The position numbers and the translations under genes were made by a program. 64,000 nucleotides of DNA, taken from Pinus tabuliformis. Lineage: Eukaryota > Streptophyta > Pinopsida > Pinales > Pinaceae. The stretch's first letter is position 1; each line of letters opens with the position of its first letter. The notes beneath the pieces are model-generated. The model saw only the letters and a list, made by a program, of their open reading frames with translations, did no database searches and had not been told where the DNA came from. The DNA lies in assembly GCA_031772625.1 (NCBI GenBank), contig CM062818.1, forward strand, positions 208,596,310-208,660,309, in the 5' to 3' direction. Shown here piece after piece: positions 57,428-64,000 of the stretch.

Positions 57428-59862
57428 CTCCCTCTTAACTAGGGAGGTATTCATAATGGTACATGGACATTCTCAAACTGAAGAGATCTCATAAGAAGAG
57501 TCGGATTGGTAAGCCATCTCATAAGCTATCATTTCAGCTTATCTCTTTGCATCATACCAACCAACATTGTCACATAGCAAGGCCTTGACTAACAGCTCTA
57601 TCTCTCCACAAGATCAGAGCACAATGTTGGCGAGACCAATGACTAATAAACACCATCATCATTGTCTCTCAAGGCACATACCCCACCCGGGTGTTCACAG
57701 GGTATGTCCTTTTAGGACAATTCCTATCTTGGAATAACACATCCTCAAGGAATTTCCTCTTCAACTACTCTTACCTATTGGATGCCCTACCTCATCCTCA
57801 AAGAGTATCGGAAACCAAATGTTTACCCAATCCACCATTCTTTCTTCACGAAGAGAAGACAAGAATGATATGTCTATCTCTCCCTCTCAATTAGGGAGGA
57901 TATATCAACCAATCCAAGCTTGTCTCTCAAATACACAAGCTTCTTATTAGGAAGAGATTTTGTGAAAATGTCAGCTACCTGCTCATCAGTGGAGATATAC
58001 TATAGCTGCAACACTCCATCTTGCACCAACTTTCGTATGTAATGATACTTGATATTTATGTGCTTTGTCTTTCCATGGAACACTAGATCTTCATACAACC
58101 TTATACAGCTGGTGTTATCACAATGCATCATTGTAGGGTCCATCGGTCCTTCAAACAAGTCAGGTGGTGGCGTCCTCAACCAGACAGCTTCTCTACTTAC
58201 TTCACAAGTTGCAATGTATTCAGCGTCAACACTACTCAAAGCAATGGATTCTTGCTTTCTATTCATCCAAGATATCATAAAGGATCCCAAACTAAAACAT
58301 CCTCTAGTAGTGTTTCTCCCATCCATCTCACTGCCTCCCCAGTCGGAGTCTATATATCTAATCAAGTGGACATCATTCTTTATATCATACTTAAGGCAAT
58401 ACTGGATTGTACCTTGCAGATATTTTAGTATATGCTTGGTTGCTATCTAAGGGTCATGCTTGGGCTCTACCTGGAACTGACTTAGAATATTCATTGCAAA
58501 ACAAATGTTTGGTCGAGTATTCACCAAATACATCAGAGGACCAACCAATTGTCTATACCTTGTCGGATCCACGGGGTTTGAATCGAAACTTCTTAGCCTC
58601 TTCAAATTTGTGATCATAAGGGTTGTCATATGTTTGTAATCCATCATGTCAAACCTTTTCAGCATCTCAATCACATATTTTCCTTGACCTAGGTATATCT
58701 CCTTAGGTCCTTGCCAAACTTCCAACCCCAAGTAATAGTGCATCAGCCCTAGATCCTTCATATCGAATTTTGTTGCTAATTTCTTTTTGCACTCTTGAAT
58801 CCGACCTTCCACACCTGTCATGAGAAGATCATCCACATATAGAAGAATGATTACAAGCTCATCCTTCACAACCTTGGTATAGAGATTTGGATCAGCATAA
58901 CTCATCGAGAAGCCCAATCTTTGCAGATATGTGTCCATTCTAGCATCCCAAGCCCTTGAAGCTTGCTTAAGGCCATAAAGTGCCTTCTTCAGCGTGCAAA
59001 CATGAGTCTCTCTATTATTGACTTCTTCATCGATAGTACCATTCAAGAATGTTGTCTTGACATCCATTTGAAGGATTTTCCATCCCATCGATGTTGCTAA
59101 AGAGACCAACGGTCGTATAGTTGTATACCTAGTTGTAGGTGAACATGTCTCTTCATAATCGATGCCTTCTTGTTGGGAGAAACCCCTAGCCATAAATCTT
59201 GCCTTATATTTATCAATACTTCCATCTGTTACATGTTTAATCTTGTAGAGCCACTTGGAAGTTACCACAGATTTGTCTTCAGGCCTAGGAACGATTTCCC
59301 AAACTCCATTTTTCATTATTGATTGATATTCTTCATTCATGGCATCTTTCCATTTTTTATGTTTGACGGCATCTTCAAAGGTGGATGGTTCTGCTTCAAT
59401 TAATTTTGTCATATAGGTTGTATACCTTGAATATCTTTTAGGCTTCTTACTTTCCCTAAATGTACCCTTGGCTGCTCCATGTCCCTCTACATCTAGAAGA
59501 GTAGACTTTAACCAATTAAGTCTCTTTCTACTCTCGAGGATGATGGCTTGTTGCACAAGTTCACTAGGACCTTCTTATCCATGATTCGAATCCTCTTTCT
59601 CCCTAGGACATTCTTCAAATATTGGAAGTTCTTCATCATCAGGGTCAATCAAGAGGTCCTTCGATTTCTTCAATGCAATACTTTCATCAAAGATCACATC
59701 ACAACATCCTTCTATTTGGTGCCCTTCCTTTAAGTAGATTCTGTATGCCTTTGAAGTGTTACTATAGCCAACGAATATTCCCTTCATCCTTGTAGGATCC
59801 AACTTCTTTCTCTTATCTTTCGAAATGTGAATGTAGACAAGACAACCAAATATTCGAACCTC
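57428..59862 (-). mobile_element. Interior b of J: end of integrase, RT, RNase H
   Basis: Minus strand from 59,862: integrase C-terminus (RMKGIFVGYSNTSKAYRIYL), then RT in the longest open stretch of the window (59,556-58,447, 369 codons). That stretch has WLYKIKHVTDGSIDKYKARF, ARGFSQQEGIDYEET, KKALYGLKQASRAW and the LLYVDDLLMTG catalytic block. RNase H follows (SDWGGSEMDGRNTTRGCFSL, ISWMNRKQESIALSSVDAEY). RT copies RNA and RNase H removes it. A non-coding tail reaches the polypurine tract at 57,428. Few breaks, but truncated at its 5' side. Confidence 0.85.
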
Positions 59863-59962
59863 TGCGTAGACCCAAAAATTTGCTTAGAGACTCCCTCTGA
59901 AGCTACAAAATTTCTCCTCGTTTCTGAGCTCTCAATCTATCTTCAAAACTACTATAATACCA
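59863..59962 (-). mobile_element. Interior 2 of H, right remnant with primer site
   Basis: About 100 bp matching the leader at 48,405-48,507 (AGACCCAAAAATTT...GAGACTCCCTCTGAAG), ending in the primer site before LTR 3. It directly abuts the integrase of J. Confidence 0.8.
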
Positions 59963-61051
59963 TGTTAAATTTTCAGCTATTGCAGCAACTGGAAATTATT
60001 CTTCTAACTGATTGATATTAAGTGTGGTTTAGTTGCTATGATAAATAACGAATAAAATCACAATTGCAATTTCACCATAAAAACTTCGCAAAAAATAAAC
60101 CGGATACCGAGAAAATAACAACACACACAATAAAATTGACAATTATTTATGGACAAATTCCTCGAAAAAACCCAATGTGGGAAAACCGTTGCAGCACATG
60201 AGGGTTTCATTATTATGCAGCAATGAAAATCTGAGCACAATCTAGATGCCCAAAACTAGCTATCCTCCGCAATTATTCTAGCCAAATTATTAGAGAGAAT
60301 TTTCTCTCTCCACAAGCCATCCCGACACAACTTGTTTCAGTGACTAGCTCTCCAAGAACCCTTGTGCAGGGCCCTATGCAATGCTTGCACAGCCTGAATC
60401 TACCTTTGATCAAGTCGTTCTGTTTGCTGCTACTACTGGAAGTGATCCTCCGACCCTCTAGAAATTTTTCCGAAACCTCCGATTATTGAATCGACCTACT
60501 AGTCAGCGAAATCGAACTACCTCACTGAAGTTGTCTACGCAACATCTAGTGGAATAACTCAACCTCTTTGTTGTCACCTCTCCAAAACTGAAAACTCCTT
60601 TGGAATCACTGTCTATGCTCCCTCTCTATCTCTGCGTCCCTTTTAGCTTGATCTTGTCTCCCTTGCTCGATCTCTACAACTAGGTAGCTCGATCTACTGA
60701 GGAACTCGACCTCTCTAATGTGTTCTCCATCCACCCATAGAGTTGCTCTTATAATCTCTTGTTGGTGAACCAACGGCCATGATTAGATCCCATCAACAAC
60801 TAAGATCATCTCCAACTCAGTCTGTGTCAGTTTCTAGAGAATTCTCTTCTTTCTCAATTAATTGTTGTTAATTAATCACTTTTCCTAAGTTAGACTTAGG
60901 AAATATTTAATTATTGATCACTTAACTTAATCGAGTTATCTCTAAGTGTTTTCTCCTAAAAAAAATTATTGGTCTTGGAGAACTTGTGTTCTTTAGCCTC
61001 TCTGACCAAAGTTGAGACTAGAACACTTGTCCTATGCTACAAAAACTAACA
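59963..61051 (-). repeat. LTR 3 of H
   Basis: 1,089 bp, TGTTAAATTTTCAGC to AAAACTAACA, followed by the outer target duplication GTGTC. Confidence 0.88.
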
Positions 61052-61056
61052 GTGTC

Positions 61057-61950
61057 TCATTGAGGTAGAATGCACCGATAAGACATTTTGACGATTTGAA
61101 GTTAAATCATGCTCAAGGACAGATGGTTTTGAGGAGGCCGAGTTACTTGATTTAGAAGAATCAAGGAGGCATTCTATGGTTATGCACATCCTGAATATGG
61201 AAAGATAATTTGTTATTGGTGTTAAAAGCTACACTTGTTGCTATAGTGTAGAATAAACTCTCAATGTTTCAAGAGTTGCTAAGTGTGTGGAACTTTTGAG
61301 TCATGTCAGCAGTCTCTACCAAGGCATTTCAATTGCATAAGTGATAAAGATATATGTGATGAAACTTCAATATTACTTCTTGTTGTGAATATGTCTAACC
61401 ATAATTGCTTTCTAATGATTGAGTCTGATGTTGATTGTGATAAAGGTTTTGTGAAAGGGAAAGTATTACAACATTAATAAAGAGCTATCGAGCAAGATGA
61501 AAAAGGAATATGTGTGGTGCACATAACATAATCTAATGATATTATTTGCCCCTAGGTTTTGTAAACCCTAGGTAAGTCTTGAAAGATATGATTATGAAAG
61601 CTCTAGAGTTGTAAACAAAACCCTAGAGCTAGACCTCAAATATTGAAGGTTGTTGTTTCCACTGAGAAAAGAAACCCCTTTCTCATGGAAAAAATGACAT
61701 CATGTTGATGATGAGGACGAGATTGATAATAAGGTTGCAAATGATAATTTATGCAAGATGGCAAGGATCAAGAGGAGTTGACATTCCCTTCAATCAATCA
61801 AAAGACAAGTAACTTATATATGTCTTATAGTAATTATTGTTGTTTTAATATTACTTAGCCTCTTGTCTTTGTATCTTTTTGCTTGGTTATAATCGTTCTT
61901 CCATGGCTTCCTGCTAATGTTTGCAAGTACATTATGAAGGTTGTCAAGAC
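61057..61950. other. Unassigned DNA right of H
   Basis: No long frame or domain. It should be the continuation of the sequence left of 45,948, which is also unassigned. Confidence 0.3.
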
Positions 61951-61954
61951 TCTG

Positions 61955-62030
61955 GTAGCAAGTGGAAGCATCATGAAGAACGAAGCAAAGTTTATGGCAA
62001 GAGGATTCTCTCAACAAGAGTAATTTGTGT
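61955..62030 (+). mobile_element. Scrap of Copia reverse transcriptase
   Basis: Plus strand reads GSIMKNEAKFMARGFSQQE, the conserved start of Copia RT; compare J, which has SIDKYKARFMARGFSQQEG. Nothing else of the element is recognisable nearby. Confidence 0.5.
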
Positions 62031-62057
62031 TCAAGAGGGAGAAATAGTACCATGCAT

Positions 62058-63123
62058 AGTATTAAAAACCGGTCAAATCGGTCGGTTCATTGGCCAAACC
62101 AATCGAACCGTTGAAAAACTCAGTGAAACGCTTGATTCACCCTTTTTCTAGAAAAATTGGTCATAAACCAACCAATTTATGATGGAACCAGCCTGTTTTC
62201 CCATAAACCAGTCGATTCTGTCATAAATCGACTGGTTCATTGCTAGGTCGATCACAGACCCACCAGAAGCATTCTTGGAGGCTTGTGAGGTGGTTTGGAG
62301 GGAAAATAAGGGTTGTTTCCCTCCAAAAACAACCCCTCCAAGCCAATAAAAGGAGGTCTCCCCTCTCATTTTCCTTACATATCTCATTTGGAGTTGTTGT
62401 GAGCTTGGAGAGTGTTGAGTTTTTGATGTAGTGGAACAACAAAGAGTTTGAGCTAAGTAGTAGCCATTATGCTTCCAAAAGCCAAGGATACTGCATGGGC
62501 TCATTGTGATATGATTGATGGCAAAATAATTTGCAAATATTGCCAATAATCTATTGAAAGAGGGGGTATTAACAAGTTCAAGCAACACTTGGTTGGGATA
62601 GGAGAACATGTAAAGCCATGTGGAGCACCAAATGAAGTAATCAGGCATATTAGGGTAGAATACCTTCAGAAGTTTGAGACTCAAGTCACTGAACCAACAG
62701 AGAAGTTTGTGACTCAAGCAGTTGCAAAGTTTGGGAGTCCAGACTCAACCAACTACATTTGATCATGATGAGAAGTTTCAAGTGATAATGTTGATCACTA
62801 ATATCATATATGTAGACTTGTAGTAGGCCAGTGGCCCCATAGTTTGTAAGCTTTGTTTTTGGACTCTATAGGCCATTTAGAGCCTCATTGATTATATATT
62901 TTGTTGTTGATATGTATTGCAGTTGGTGCCATTTTGATATATTCACCTTTACATGGTATATATATGAGCAAACTTTGCATGTTTTGTGTCTATTGGTTTG
63001 AAATCACGGTTTTAAATCTTAAAAATAATTTTTTCATTAAAAATGATTTATCTCATGTATTTTTTTAAAACTGGTTCATTGAGATCTAACCAATCTCAGT
63101 TTGACTAGTTCCGGTTTAAAACT
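62058..63123 (+). mobile_element. hAT-like DNA transposon remnant
   Basis: The left end AGTATTAAAAACCGG and the right end (reverse complement AGTTTTAAACCGG) form imperfect inverted repeats, with many CGGTTCATTGG / AACCAATC-type subterminal motifs inside. The only coding trace is a BED zinc finger. The catalytic and dimerisation parts of a hAT transposase are absent, so it is non-autonomous. I could not confirm an 8-bp target duplication. Confidence 0.6.
62469..62762 (+). pseudogene. BED zinc-finger remnant of a hAT transposase
   Basis: 98 codons from ATG at 62,469. AWAHCDMIDGKIICKYC, then GGINKFKQHLVGIGEHVKPC, gives the BED pattern C-x2-C...H-x4-5-H/C that binds DNA at the element's ends in hAT transposases. 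One in-frame stop lies just after CKYCQ and the frame ends 98 codons in, so no catalytic domain follows. It lies inside the inverted-repeat-bounded remnant and in its sense direction. A small host BED protein is much less likely. Confidence 0.7.
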
Positions 63124-64000
63124 CAGGTTATTAGGTGGACCAGTCTAGATATTGAAAGTTCCAGTTTATTTTCACATAAATTTCTAGAAATTTTAATTCA
63201 TTGTTTTCTTATCTAAATCTATATGGACTAATGTGTAATTGGAGTATTGTAGAAAAATTATTTTTATTGAATCAAGCGTAAGGGGAAGTCTTTGGGAGAC
63301 CAACCCACTCTTGAAGTGTAGAAATTTAATGTGTAGATTCAAAATTGCTCATGAAATTTACTAGATCACAAGACTTGAAGCTACTCTACTCATCTACGGA
63401 AAGCAAATCACGATCGAGAACACAAATCATTAACATGCATCAAGATTCAACGCAATTGCTCAAAACCCCTTACTATCTGTATTGCATTAATCAAAGAATA
63501 GAGAAGAAATACAATGCTTACTCAAGCCTGAGCAACCCCTGCACTAGTATAATCTATCTCACAGCCTCACGGACTGAGTCACGCAAATACTTAGTCAATT
63601 TCTCAGCCTGCCAATCTCCTATTTCCTTGCGTTGTTTGATGAGGAATTAGCCCCTATTAATTAGGGAAATTACTCATTGAGAATTGCGCAATTCCTTTAG
63701 GCCCTTCTTTGATTGCATGCACCACCTGTACAACTTGGAAAATTATACAACTAATAGTACACTACCCTTGAACTCCAATCTCAACTGGGTAACTCAAATT
63801 CTTTGCATGCATGAGTTAATTTAAGTTGATTGATCAGTTTAACTGGATGATCACTCAGTGTGAAAAAAGTTACACACCCTTGATTGAACCTCCACTAGTT
63901 CTACTAACAGTGAGAACTAGTTACACTGACAATAACACAAATTAACTGAAATAGATTGCTATAAATTAGCAACCAATCGTGTAAAACTGAACTCAAGTGT
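63124..64000. other. Unassigned DNA at the window end
   Basis: No domain or clear repeat. The 101-codon plus-strand frame at 63,345-63,650 has no family features I recognise and probably is chance. Confidence 0.35.

Larger units (their letters stand above)
51878..59862 (-). mobile_element. Copia element J: LTR, interior a, LTR, interior b
   Basis: Plus-strand order: LTR a (51,878-53,056), interior a (53,057-56,228) ending in a primer site, LTR b (56,229-57,427), interior b (57,428-59,862) with RNase H, RT and the end of integrase, cut off at the junction with H. LTRs a and b are each followed by the same CTCCCTCTTAACTAGGGAGG polypurine tract. Like H it is a partial tandem. Fossil, truncated, with some breaks. 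Confidence 0.78.
45953..61051 (-). mobile_element. Composite Copia element H: three LTRs, two interiors
   Basis: Order on the plus strand: LTR (45,953-47,060), interior 1 (47,061-48,507), LTR (48,508-51,737, interrupted by solo LTR I), interior 2 (51,738-59,962, interrupted by J), LTR (59,963-61,051). Without insertions the LTRs are about 1,108, 1,104 and 1,089 bp. LTRs 1 and 2 are each followed by the same polypurine tract, and LTRs 2 and 3 are preceded by the same primer site. GTCTC (45,948-45,952) and GTGTC (61,052-61,056) are a near-matching target duplication around the whole. Such tandems are known products of unequal exchange between LTRs. Fossil with many breaks. Confidence 0.82.

Noticed and set aside
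62148-62717. 189-codon minus-strand frame
   Set aside because: It lies antisense to the hAT BED finger, which has clear domain motifs; the minus translation shows no family features.

Overview
This is eukaryotic, almost certainly seed-plant, nuclear DNA: AT-rich, with plant Copia and Gypsy families, initiator-Met-tRNA primer sites (TGGTATCAGAGC type), tRNA-headed SINE-like repeats and a plant hAT relic. Elements of several kb nested two and three deep, long LTRs and roughly 7 percent divergence between paired LTRs (counted by eye over 100-200 bp of two elements) suggest a large, slowly purged genome. A gymnosperm is my best guess, unproven. I found no intact host gene. All LTR elements are treated as fossils, and all look broken.

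Layout, 1-26.3 kb: a minus-strand Copia (A) runs from its LTR at 26,036 down to the window start. It is split by a 21.6-kb OTA-type (Tat/Athila-like) Gypsy element (B, 1,162-22,788, target duplication GTGAC). A further Copia LTR (X) ends at 550 inside A. B's left LTR is itself split by a gag-only Copia derivative (C, 1,989-8,532). B's body holds two LTR-like pieces (10.6-12.15 kb) and a minus-strand chromovirus-like Gypsy (D, about 12.16-16.745 kb). D's gag end and B's RNase H meet at one abrupt junction.

26.3-36 kb: an LTR scrap (K), a plus-strand chromovirus-like pol and 3' LTR (E), a relic of a DUF7869-type DDE-like protein (31.06-32.44 kb) and a Copia gag fragment (F). 35.9-42.3 kb: a Copia element (G) with 1.8-kb LTRs around a shrunken 2.7-kb interior. 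42.3-45.95 kb: mostly featureless, with one SINE-like repeat and one unassigned reading frame.

45.95-61.05 kb: a composite Copia (H) with three LTRs and two interiors (LTR-int-LTR-int-LTR) in near-matching target duplications. A 2.1-kb solo LTR (I) sits in its middle LTR and another Copia (J) in its second interior. J carries the longest open pol segment of the window and an array of telo-box inverted repeats. 61-64 kb: a Copia RT scrap and a hAT remnant with a BED zinc finger.

The most unusual signal is in the LTRs of C: about 17 small hairpins with a constant 6-nt loop and stems that change together, present in both LTRs. Also notable are a row of G/C hairpins (11.68-11.82 kb), the three-LTR composite H, the telo-box pairs in J and the DUF7869-type relic.
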